Assembly (NCBI RefSeq): GCF_027943255.1
Contig: NC_072897.1
Coordinates: 20,336,044 to 20,400,043, forward strand
Direction of reading: 5' to 3'
Length of the DNA stretch: 64,000 bases
Source: Anastrepha obliqua
Lineage: Eukaryota > Arthropoda > Insecta > Diptera > Tephritidae
Shown: piece by piece, positions 9,754 through 18,926 of the stretch
Layout: every line of letters starts with the position of its first letter
How positions within the stretch are numbered: the first letter of the stretch is position 1
Notes under the pieces: model-generated
Databases searched by the model: none
Told to the model about the DNA's origin: nothing
Seen by the model: only the letters and a program-made list of their open reading frames with translations
Made by a program: the position numbers and the translations under genes

Positions 9754-10387
9754 CTACGATAACCCAAAACGCAAAAAATCATGGGGTTTGCCCGGCCACG
9801 CATCAACGTCGACGGCCAAGCAGAATATTCACGGCAAGAAAATCATGCTCTGCATTTGGTGGGATCAGGTCGGCGTCGTATATTTTGAGCTGCTCCAACC
9901 GGGCGAAACAATCACGGGGGATCGTTACCGACTGCAATTCATGCGTTTAAGCCGGGCATTGAAAGAAAAACGGTCGGAAACGGTAAAAAGGCACGACAAG
10001 GTTATTTTGCAACATGACAACGCTCGGCCGCATGTTGCTCAACCTGTCAAAAAATACCTTGGAACGCTTGGCTGGGAAGTGTTACCCCACCCGCCGTATA
10101 GTCCAGACATAGCTCCCTCCGATTATCATTTGTTCCGGCATAAGAGTCTCGATTTGGCGGACCAGCGGTTCTCCTCGTACGAGGCTACCAAAATATGGGT
10201 TGAGTCATGGATAGCCAAGCAGCGGCCAGAATTTTGGAGAAACGGCATCCGGAAATTGCCCGAAAGATGGGTGAAAGTTATAGCTAGCGATGGCCAATAC
10301 TTCGAATAAAATATTTTGTACCGTTTTTTCACAATAAAGCCCCAAATCTTCGAAAAAAACCTTTAAAACTAATTCAACCTCCCAATA

Positions 10388-10561
10388 AAATAAAATAAAG
10401 ATACATTAGAAAATAAATAACCAATTAATCCTTCTGTAATACAAAGAAATAAAGTTAATAACTTTAAATAAAATGGTAAACAAATCAGATAAGGAGTTCA
10501 AAAAATCAACCTTCTAAGTTATCTAAAACCAATAATTCTCATAACTAATACCAATATAATA
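10388..10561 (-). pseudogene. nd5: NUMT nd5, internal segment
   Basis: The minus strand encodes a region near LTLFLCITGGLIGYLFSNVSL of typical ND5, here read as sequence giving INFISLYYRR and INWLFIF with shifts. It joins directly to 3870 once the mariner and one TA copy are removed. The last nine bases (10553-10561) are one copy of the target duplication of the next element. Confidence 0.75.
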
Positions 10562-11002
10562 ACACTGTGGAACAAATTCAGGTTAGCAAAAGTTAGGTCC
10601 ATTCTGAGAGTGGCGGGTGAAAATAGAGGCGAAATTAGAAGACCCGTATCGCGGCGTTTGTTTATGTTAGTTCGAATTTTTTTTTAATCGGCCTTCGAAG
10701 TTTGCAGTCAAATGCCGATTTTCAGTATATTGTTTATATGGTTTTTTGGCTATAACTCGTCGACTAATTGATATTTTTTCAATCTGTAAAAGCCAAATTA
10801 TTGCTAGAGACCTGTGCAATAATTACAATTTTTGAAAAAATTGATTTCGAAAATTTTTATGGTACTTATGAGGCAAAATGTTGGAAAAATTATTTTTTTT
10901 TCATGTTTTTTGAAAATATTTTCAACAAAACTAAGTCTTTTTTACATTTTGTGTGGTCTATAATATGCTTCTCAGTTTCTTAAATAAATGTAATTTGAAA
11001 AG
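10562..11002 (+). repeat. Left 441-bp terminal inverted repeat
   Basis: Matches 13861-14300 in inverse orientation with only one or two differences seen near the inner end. A 71-residue open frame inside it (10768-10983) occurs identically at 13879-14094 only because the repeat is inverted. It is low-complexity and not a gene. Confidence 0.92.
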
Positions 11003-11733
11003 AAAATTACGGGATTAAATACTTTGGCAGCTACTTTGACGAAAGTCACAAAATGTTCGAAAAATTAACGTTTTCCTTATTATTTCTTAATATCTGGCAA
11101 GCAACTCATTTTTTTCGCTTTTTTTCTTATCTAAAATATAGTTTTCAATCCATGACATAAATATCATGGAAAAAAATATAGTATCAGTCGAAAATTTGTG
11201 CGATATACACACATTCATTACATAAAACTAATGTAAAAAAACCCAAAATTCCTAGTAAACACATAGTAATTAAAAATCCCCAAAACCATTAAATAAATAT
11301 CGATTTCGGTAGAAGTAATTAAAAAGAGAAGTTTCAAGAATTAGGAACATTCCAAAAACAATTAAAGAAAAGGAAATGCTAAGTATGGATTAAAAAAGGG
11401 ATTTTCCGAGAAGAAAGCATGCTCCAAAAATAATTAAGGAAAAGGAAATTCCCAGAATACAATTAAGAAAGGGAATTTCCAGGAACAATCAATAGCTATT
11501 AAAATAATATTTGTAAACATTTGTGTTGCATGCGAACTAATTTTAAAAATAAAGATTCAGTTAAGACTCGAAACTCAGCCGAAGCTGATGTCTTTTAATT
11601 TTCGCTCGGTCGTGATAAAATTTGCTATTCATTCTTTTGGAACCTATTTCATTTATTGAGTGATTTAAGTTAAGTGTATCAGTTTCATAAAATTAACAAA
11701 AAAAAACATTCTATAATATATATTGTATTAAAA

Positions 11734-13640
11734 ATGTCGGAACCAACATGTAAAATGAACCATTTTTGTAATATTTGTGGACGTTTCATAGTAAGCGATG
11801 AAAAATGCGGCAATGTGACTGATTCTTTTTTGGAAATCTATAGACAATATTTCTCGCAAGAGTTTATCAATGACGTAAACTATGCCCCTAAAAAAGTTTG
11901 CTTTAATTGCTATTCAATTCTTATGCAATGGAAAAGTGAAAAGAAGAAGGCTATGCCTTTTGGTGTACCAATGATTTGGTCAGATAATAGCCCACATCAA
12001 GAAGAAAATTGCTATGGATGTACCAACTACAATAAAACTTTGAATAGAAGGAAAACAAAGAATAAAACTTATGTAGCAGTGTCAAGTGTCCAATTACCAT
12101 TACCGCACTCAGAATTCGTTCCAGTACCAACATACCGAAGTACTGATCTTCAAACAGGTATCAGTACTACAACCACCCCTGCCACACCCATGGATTTCTC
12201 CTCAGAATTCAACCCTGGTGAAGGTACATCAAATAAAACATCAAAGGACCCAATCCTAATAACACAAAACCAATTGGATGGAATTGTTGCAAATTTGTGT
12301 TTGACTCAGAAAAAATCAGAACGACTGGCGTCATTTTTGAAAGGAAATAATTTGCTGACGAAAGGTACAAAAGTAACAGCATATCGAAAACGCCAAAAAG
12401 AGTTACAAAAGTTCTTCAATGTCAATGATGCAAAAAATTTCGCTTATTGCAACGATATTGAAAAGTTAATGGAGGCGATAGGGTTAACCTATAAAAAAGA
12501 TGATTGGCGTCTCTTTATCGATAGTTCACTAATCAGCTTAAAAGTTGTGCTTTTGCACAAGACAAATAGAATGCCTTCTGTTCCGATTGCGTATAGCACT
12601 GACACTAGTGAAACTTTCGATAAATTGAAAGACATTCTGGAAGTAGTCGAATATAACGAACACCAATGGCGCATTTGCTGCGACCTCAAAGTAGTTTCCT
12701 TGATTACAGGCTTAACAGCATCTGGCCGTCCAAAATATCCGTGTTTTTTGTGCGATTGGGATTCACGATACGGAGAAGGTATTAAAGGAAGAAACCAGTA
12801 CAAACAACATAACTGGAGTAGTCGAATTGGGCGAAAATGGCCTAATGACAATAGGCTACACGAAAGTCTTGTTCCTGAAATGAAAATTTTGTTGCCGTTG
12901 CTCCACATTAAACTTGGCATTGCTAAAAATTTTTTGAAATGTATCGCAAAAAGACCAGCAGTATTCAACCGCTTGAAAGATATTTTCCCAAGACTAAGTA
13001 AGGCCAAAATTCAGGAAGGGGTTGTTAATGGTCCCGACATACGGAAACTAATGAGTCGTCAAGATTTTGAGCAAGTTCTGACAGACCGAGAATTAAATGG
13101 ATGGCTCGCATTGAAAGCAGTCATCAAAGGACTTTTGGGTAAAGAACGTGAAGAAAACTACAGGCAATCTGTTGCAAACATGTTGGCAGCTTTCGCTGAA
13201 ATTGGGGTTAATATGTCATACAAAATTCATCTCTTGCATCAGCATCTTGAAAAACTCGCTCAACAGTTGCCAACTGAATCTGATGAGCAAGGCGAACGTC
13301 ATCACCAAACTGCGCTTCCATTTGAAATAAGGTAACTATAGAGTGTGCATATTTTGAATTCCTAGATTTTGAAAACTATTTTCGTTTCAGGTACAGAGGA
13401 AAGAAATCTCCAGATGCGATACTCGCTGAAATTTGTTGGTGGTATAAAAACACCTTTGAAGAAGAGGAAGACGAGGAAACAGAGGAAGACGGGGAAGACA
13501 CAGATGAAAATCCAGAATATCTGTTGGACGAAATAATCGATCTCTCTGATGATGATGACGATGACCAAGACATTAGAGAGAGCAGTGATGTTGATCCACA
13601 GCCGCCTGCTAAACGGCAGCTGGCCAAATTATTAATTTAA
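11734..13640 (+). CDS. Putative DDE transposase of an unassigned family, two exons
   Basis: Exon 1 is 11734-13331 and exon 2 is 13391-13640. The 59-base intron runs from GTAACTATAG to TTCGTTTCAG, giving 615 residues. I chose MSEPTCKMNHFC as the start because it opens a Cys-rich N-terminus (Cys12, Cys15, Cys25, and pairs near 55-58 and 92-95) like a zinc-binding DNA-recognition domain. The likely catalytic core has Asp263 (FIDSS), Asp317 (CCDLKVV), a zinc pair Cys337/Cys340 (YPCFLCDWDSR), His391 (PLLHIKLG) and Glu518 (DEQGERHHQ). This D-D-C2H-E layout with a long insertion resembles hAT, Transib/RAG and Mutator folds. The C-terminus is highly acidic. No stop or shift is seen. Homologues are common in arthropod genomes as uncharacterised proteins; the transposase role is inferred from the element structure. 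Confidence 0.75.
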
Positions 13641-13860
13641 TTTATTTTATTTTTCTACTTAAAACTTTTCATTATTAACATTTCAAAATTATATTTTTTT
13701 CCATATTTTTATATTTTCTTTTTCTATGTTTCTTCAAAACCAACACTGAACAAAATTGGTAAATAAAAAATGAGAAATAAATTAATATTAAGCTCAAAAA
13801 ACGCAAGTTTTGTATTATGACTGTATGCCTAAAGCGCAAATTGTCGACTAAGACAATTTT

Positions 13861-14300
13861 TTTTCAAATTACATTTATTCAAGAAACTGAGAAGCATATT
13901 ATAGACCACACAAAATGTAAAAAAGACTTAGTTTTGTTGAAAATATTTTCAAAAAACATGAAAAAAAAATAATTTTTCCAACATTTTGCCTCATAAGTAC
14001 CATAAAAATTTTCGAAATCAATTTTTTCAAAAATTGTAATTATTGCACAGGTCTCTAGCAATAATTTGGCTTTTACAGATTGAAAAAATATCAATTAGTC
14101 GACGAGTTATAGCCAAAAAACCATATAAACAATATACTGAAAATCGGCATTTGACTGCAAACTTCGAAGGCCGATTAAAAAAAAATTCGAACTAACATAA
14201 ACAAACGCCGCGATACGGGTCTTCTAATTTCGCCTCTATTTTCACCCGCCACTCTCAGAATGGACCTAACTTTTGCTAACCTGAATTTGTTCCACAGTGT
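13861..14300 (-). repeat. Right terminal inverted repeat
   Basis: Inverse copy of 10562-11002, ending TTGTTCCACAGTGT. It is followed directly by the second AATATAATA duplication at 14301-14309. The 220 bases before it (13641-13860) are AT-rich 3' untranslated sequence. Confidence 0.92.
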
Positions 14301-14309
14301 AATATAATA

Positions 14310-14491
14310 ATCTCTTATTATAACTTAAAGAAGCAATTTTTAAATTTAAATCCTTAGAAAAAAATCCCGCAAAAAAGCCTTTCCACATAAAGCAAAATTA
14401 GAAACATTAAACCAACCAGAAGTTAAAAGTATACAGATTCCTAAACTTCCTGTCAAACGAATATCTTGAGAGTTATTTATATTGTGAATAA
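14310..14491 (-). pseudogene. nd5: NUMT nd5, central segment
   Basis: The minus strand gives NNSQDIRLTGSLGICILLTS and GWFNVSNFALCGKAFL, the conserved ND5 stretch after the CAGA-HN motif. It joins to 15807 across the DD41D element and to 10561 across the DDE element. Confidence 0.88.
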
Positions 14492-14493
14492 TA

Positions 14494-15804
14494 CAGGGTG
14501 GCGCACGAATCGTGCTACAAAAACAAAACGTAATAACTTTTTTTCTAATCAATGTATTTAACTTTTTGTTTTTTTATTGTATAGATAATTGAATTTTATT
14601 TTATGTAACTAATTAGTTTTGAAAATAATAGAACGTAAATGACCTCCATGCTCATTCACGCATATGCGACACCTGATGAGAAAATTGTTCATTGCGCACT
14701 GAAAGGTTGAAGTCGGGATCGCCTCAATTATTGTTGTGATGAACTGCTTCAATTCAGTCAAATTACTTGGTTTTGCTTTATACACCTCTTGTTTGAGATA
14801 ACCCCATAAAAAAAATCTGGTGCAGTGAGGTCAGGTGACCTTGGGGGGCCAGCGGAAAGTGGAATTTCTGGATATCAATTTATTTCTAAATTTTCGTTGG
14901 AGCTCCTCCATAACCGGTCTGGCTATATGTGCAGTTGCTCCATCTCGCTGGAACCAAATGCTGTTAAAAGGGATACGTCTTCGCCACAGTTCTGGATAAA
15001 AAAACTCCTTCAACATGTTTAAATAACGGTCCCCATTTACAGTCGCTGTTACACCGTTTTCTTCGAAGAAGTATGGCCCGACAACGCACCTTGATGAAAC
15101 TGCGCACCACACTGTGACTCGTTCTGGGTGCAGTTCCATCTCATGGAGTATTTGCCAATTTGATTGACTCCATATACGGCAATTTTGCTTGTTTACATTG
15201 CCGTTTAGATCAAAATGGGCCTCATCAGACATAAACAAGCAATTTATGAAGTTGTTGTCTTCTTCGGCCATTTCAATAATTTTTTGGCAAAATTCCAGGC
15301 GAATAGGCAAATCCAGAGGGTTTAATTTGCTTGTGATTTGAACTTTGTACGGAAACAAGTTTAAGTCATCATGAACTATCCGCTGCAATGACCGTCTGCT
15401 AACTCCAATTTGCGCCGACAAGTTACGAGTCGAAACTCTTGGATTTGCCTGAATTGACGATGCTACAGCCGCGATTGTGGCTTCGACCCGAACATGGGGA
15501 TCTCGATGGTACGGTCTGCGTGCGATGCTTCCAGATTCAGCAAACATGTTCACCAGCCTCATAATGGTCCATCTGCTCGGGGGAGTGCCGCCAAACTCCC
15601 GCCTAAATTCCCTTTGGACGGAAATGATGGACTGCAAAGCATGGTACCGCTGCACTATCCAAATCCTCTTTTCGGTATCCCAAGCCTCCATTTTTTGTAA
15701 ATCTAAATACTAATCTGCAAAATAAAAAAAAAAAAAGCCGATTGCTCACACAGAAAAAAAGTTATTTCGTTTTGTTTTTGTAGCACGATTCGTGCGCCAC
15801 CCTG
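14494..15804 (-). mobile_element. Tc1/mariner-superfamily element of DD41D type
   Basis: Inverted ends of about 50 bp start CAGGGTGGCGCACGAATCG and are flanked by TA at 14492-14493 and 15805-15806. The element is 1311 bp and carries one transposase gene on the minus strand. nd5 continues on both sides. The DD41D spacing is that of the rosa-like clade, which I recall from Ceratitis and other tephritids, so it supports the host assignment. Confidence 0.9.
14609..15691 (-). pseudogene. DD41D transposase with one frameshift
   Basis: The frame starts MEAWDTEKRIWIVQRYHALQ, with a paired helix-turn-helix region to about residue 110 (RRPYHRDPHVR linker). First Asp is in FMSDEAHFDLNG and second Asp in FQRDGATAHIARP. 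After FRWPP a run of C residues appears to have gained one base, causing an early stop. In the shifted frame the protein continues with SPDLTAPDFFLWGYLKQEV and ends SIIFKTN at 14609. With that shift allowed for, 41 residues separate the second and third Asp. Otherwise no damage is seen. Confidence 0.87.
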
Positions 15805-15806
15805 TA

Positions 15807-16660
15807 GCTCCAGCACACATAAATAGTAAAACCTTCAACACATGAAAAAATGCTAGTTTATAAAATCCTATATACATATAAAATTCTTACTGACTTGCTT
15901 TACCTATAATAATCCTTTTTAAGTCAAATTCAAAATTAACTTCTAGTCCAGTTATAAATATAGTCTACCCAGATAATAAAAGTAATACTTGACCTATTCA
16001 GGAATAAAATATTGTATTAAAAATAATTAATAAATAAATCCCAGTAGTAAGAAGTGTAGAAGAATGAACTAATGCAGAAATAGGAGTAGGAGCTGCTATT
16101 GCAGCAGGTAATCAAGATGAAAAGGAATTTGTGCTCTTTTAGTTATAGCAGCTAATATAATTAATCCACCAATAATTTCTATTTCAATTCTATTTTTTAT
16201 TGTCTCCAAATAAAAAATATAATTTCAACTTCCGTAATTTAACATTCAAGGAATAGCTAATAAAAAAGCAACATCACCAATTCGATTTGATAAAGCAGTC
16301 ATATACCAGCATTATAAGATTTTACATTTTGAAAATAAATAACTAAACAATAAGAAACTAATCATAATCCATCTCATCCTAATAAAATTCTAATTAAATT
16401 AGGACTAATAATTAATAATATTATATATAAAACATATGTAAGAGCTAATATAATAACACGATTAATATTTAAATGTTCACCTATATATTCCCTGCAATAA
16501 TAAATAACTAAAGAAGACATTAATAAACAAAAGATATAAATAATAATCTTATTCAATCAAATAAAAGAGTTGAAACAATTATAGTTAAGTCTAACTACTT
16601 CTCGTTCAATAAATATACAAAAATCCTCAACTAATATTAAGAATCTAAAAAAAATCATTT
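15807..16660 (-). pseudogene. nd5: NUMT nd5, N-terminal and catalytic-core segment
   Basis: The minus strand carries LVEDFCIFIEREVV near the start, SSLVIYY, ISPNLIRILLG, then the strongly conserved PFSSWLPAAMAAPTP and ALVHSSTL, and LLFMCAGA at 15807. In the complete mitochondrial protein these span residues from about 15 to about 300. Small shifts interrupt it. It begins within about 15 residues of the ND5 start and is joined there to cob. Confidence 0.92.
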
Positions 16661-17092
16661 CTTCATTTGCACTTACTTAGGAATTTATTATGGTTCATAT
16701 GTACTGCTATTATTAACTTTAATTAATCCACATTTATTAGGAGATTCAGATAATGATTTCCCGGCTAATTCTTTAATAACTACCAGTTCATATTCAACCC
16801 GAACGATATTTCTTATTTGCATATGCAATTCTACGTTCTATTCCTCATAAATAAGGAGGGATTATTGCATTATTATTATTAATTGCAGTTCTAGCAATTC
16901 ATTTTATCATCTAAGAAATGTTCGAGGAACTCAATTTTATCTTATTAATAAAATTTTATTTTGAATATAGTAGTTACTGTAATTCTATTAAAATGTATTG
17001 CAGGACCCTTATGTATTAGTTTGACAAATTTTAACAGTCGTTTATTTTTTATACTATATTATTAATCCACTAATGAGATAATTTGATTAATT
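16661..17092 (+). pseudogene. cob: NUMT cob fragment with internal deletion
   Basis: The plus strand reads FFICTYLGIYYGSY, which belongs near residue 110 of cytochrome b. It then jumps to NPHLLGDSDNDFPANS, which belongs near residue 240, and runs degenerate to the C-terminus (VVYFLYYIINPL). About 120 residues are missing between the two parts. The strand is opposite to nd5, as in mitochondria. Confidence 0.87.
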
Positions 17093-17160
17093 AGTTAATA
17101 CATTTGAAAAAACATACGTTTTGAAAACATAATATAGGAACAAAAATTTCATATTAACTT
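17093..17160 (+). pseudogene. trnS2: NUMT copy of mitochondrial trnS2 (UGA)
   Basis: AGTTAATACATTTGAAAA opens the tRNA and CGTTTTGAAAACATAATATA carries the TGA anticodon of tRNA-Ser(UCN). The following TACTAA resembles the conserved motif after this gene in insects. It marks the right end of the NUMT. Confidence 0.8.
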
Positions 17161-17169
17161 TACTAAAAT

Positions 17170-18926
17170 CAGGGGGGTTAGATGCGAAAGTGATGCGAAC
17201 AATATAGCCACTCCTCTCCAAATGGCAACCTCTACCCACTGTCCAGGACCTGATGCCTTGGACTTGGTACTCCCTGTTTTTGCTAACGAGGCTCTGTCGA
17301 CCGGTGCCAAGGCGGTATAACCTTGTCAGCAATTTAAGCTAAGGTGTCGAGGTACCCGTGCCGAGAGCTGCATGGCTGGTAGTGTCTAAATAACCAGTCT
17401 TTAACGGTCCCCTCCGATGCCCAGGCAAGGTTGGTTGTATTAAGTGCCTTACCACGGCATGCCGGCTCTGCCGTGGCGGACCACTCCTTCCGTGCCTACT
17501 CGTGTGCTGGGCACGCTCTCCGAGGACGATCTACTGGCCTCCAGCCAGGAAACGATTGTCGAGCCATGTACGAAGGGTGCAAAACACAGCACCCCGCTTC
17601 TCAGACCAAGCCTACTCCAGTCGGCTAACAAGACGACCTCTGGTGAGGTAATCAAGGCGGCCTCTGGAAAGATTTCCTTGGGGGCCTCTGGTAAGGCCGC
17701 CAAGGTGACCCCTGGCAATGATGACTCGGTGACCACTGCGAAGGTCACCAAGAAGAATAATAAGAAGTCGTCCGGTGCCCTGCTAAAGACGCGCTACCTG
17801 AGGGCGAAATTCATTCTAGCAAACATTGCCAAGAATGAACAAGCCGGTAAAGCCCACGAGCGGGACGTTGAGGACCGTGTGGAGTACGAGGCCGCGATCA
17901 GAGAGTCCGAGGCCGCGACCGCAGCAAAATTAAACCAGCCACAACAACAACAGCCTAAATCGGCACGGAGCTCGGCTAAACTTAACCGCTCACAGGATGT
18001 GAGTGGACACGAGGCCAAAAAGAGCAAATACTCCTCAACCCAGGGGGCTGAGGGCCCTTCAACCAGTGCGGCAGACGCAGCCGCGAGGGCGGCTTACAGT
18101 GAGGTGGCCAGGGATCATCTTCAAGTTGCCCTCGTGGACGCAAAAAGCAATAGTGGAAAGGCGGTGTTACCCCTTTAGGATGCTATTGAGGGACGGCTAC
18201 AGAGTATGGTCGTCAGACACCTCATAGACAAAAAAGGGCCAGCACCTCTCTTCGACTCGGGTGAAATCTGTCGGGGCTGTAGGGCTTTAAAATGTGCCAA
18301 TCAGTACTCAAAAGAGTTTCTGGAGAAGAACCTCGCTACGGTTAGCAACGCCTGGGAAGGGCTTTCGCTAAAGCTCATCCCTGCCTCAGAAATTCCCAGG
18401 CGACCACGAGCTAGAATCTGGTTGCCTAAAATGGAACTGGACAGTTCGGGAATTGCCCAGTGTCTCAAGCTACAGAAGCCTGAGATTTCTATGGATGACT
18501 GGTCTGTCATCAAAGTAGAAGAACCTCAGCAGCATAGCTCCGCCATATTACCGCTGATTAACAACGAGTCACTGGAGGCACTCGGAAAACAGCAGTTCAA
18601 ACTTCGCTAAGGCCTCAGGTTGGCCAAAGTGAACGTCTTCCCCGCCTCTGGCGCTCTGGACGATGACTTGGAGAAATTGAGGGATGACACTAAGAAGCTG
18701 CTCGACGATCTGCGGTTGTCTGGGACGGACGCAGATTCTGAACTGGGGGAGCAGTCGTAAAGGTAATTAACACTTTTGAACAGTTTGTTAAAAGTAGTTC
18801 AAATTAACCTGCGTCATTCCAAACTAGCCACCGATAACCTACGAGTCACCCTCCGTGAGGAGGACATTGATGTCTGCCTGATACAGGAGCCTTGGATCTG
18901 GCAGCAAAAAATCATGGGACTGAGAA
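17170..18926 (+). mobile_element. LOA/I-type LINE, 5' part only
   Basis: GC-richer than its surroundings. It holds a 5' untranslated region (17170-17443), a decayed first ORF and the first about 50 residues of the endonuclease-reverse transcriptase ORF (18776 on: VVQINLRHSKLATDNL and DVCLIQEPWIW). It ends at the junction with Helitron sequence near 18926. Related copies are at 31860-37440, 37490-39445, 51077-56300 and 56830-60560. Confidence 0.8.
17444..18760 (+). pseudogene. LINE first ORF with DUF4780 domain
   Basis: The N-terminal half (17444-18178) is rich in Ala, Ser and Lys with a charged helix RVEYEAAIRESEAATAA and a Gln run. The second half, in another frame, carries LPKMELDSSGIAQCLKL and ISMDDWSVIKVEEPQQHSS, the DUF4780 signature seen in LINE-encoded proteins. 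A stop at 18608 and an acidic C-terminal tail to 18760 follow. It is thought to bind element RNA. At least one frameshift and two stops disable it. Confidence 0.75.

Larger units (their letters stand above)
4045..10309 (+). pseudogene. mariner transposase, interrupted by Gypsy
   Basis: The start MSTFVPSKRNLREALLF is at 4045. A one-base indel in an A9 run near 4110 shifts frame before the helix-turn-helix part ELLQEAYPDHTPSIST. The linker motif WVPYEL and the first catalytic Asp in TGDEKWIHY are followed at 4531 by the Gypsy insertion. The gene resumes at 9758 with DNPKRKKSWG and continues to a stop at 10309. The second Asp (LQHDNARPH) and third Asp (YSPDIAPSDYHLF) are 34 residues apart, giving DD34D. 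All catalytic residues survive. The insertion and the frameshift make it inactive. Confidence 0.9.
3873..10385 (+). mobile_element. mariner element (DD34D), split by a Gypsy retrotransposon
   Basis: Inverted ends of 27 bp match with two differences: left 3873-3899 begins TTAGGAGGTTCAATTAG and right 10359-10385 ends CAACCTCCCAA on the plus strand. TA duplications flank it at 3871-3872 and 10386-10387. Removing the Gypsy insert leaves about 1.29 kb, the usual mariner size. The target is the nd5 part of the NUMT, and nd5 continues correctly on the other side. Confidence 0.92.
10562..14300 (+). mobile_element. Complete DDE-type DNA transposon, unassigned superfamily, 9-bp target duplication
   Basis: Inverted ends of about 441 bp (10562-11002 and 13861-14300) are nearly identical and start ACACTGTGGAACAAATTC. 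The 9-bp duplication AATATAATA lies at 10553-10561 and 14301-14309. Joining across it restores nd5 sequence, so the boundaries are firm. Inside is one spliced gene (11734-13640). The region 11003-11673 is AT-rich with no gene seen and probably holds the promoter. Long ends and a 9-bp duplication recall Mutator-like elements, but I do not recognise the protein as any named superfamily. Confidence 0.88.
1254..17168 (+). other. NUMT: nuclear mitochondrial DNA copy, interrupted by transposons
   Basis: The segments 1254-1424, 3084-3870, 10388-10561, 14310-14491, 15807-17168 together follow dipteran mitochondrial order and strand: nd3, trnA, trnN, trnS1, trnE, trnF(-), nd5(-), then cob and trnS2. 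trnR between trnA and trnN is not recognisable. nd4, nd4L, trnH, trnT, trnP, nd6 and the start of cob are missing between nd5 and cob. Frameshifts and stops under the invertebrate mitochondrial code show it is a decayed nuclear copy. Its left end lies beyond the DDE element that stops at 1253, so the original insertion was larger. The right end is near the TACTAA just after trnS2. Confidence 0.9.

Noticed and set aside
10768..10983. 71-residue open frame repeated exactly at 13879-14094 on the other strand
   Set aside because: Both lie in the inverted repeats of one transposon and have low-complexity composition. The identity is that of the repeat and not of a gene.
3084..17168. Whether this could be authentic mitochondrial sequence or an assembly of mitochondrial reads
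   Set aside because: nd5 is broken by stops and by nuclear transposons with proper target duplications, and genes are missing between nd5 and cob. A nuclear copy explains this better.
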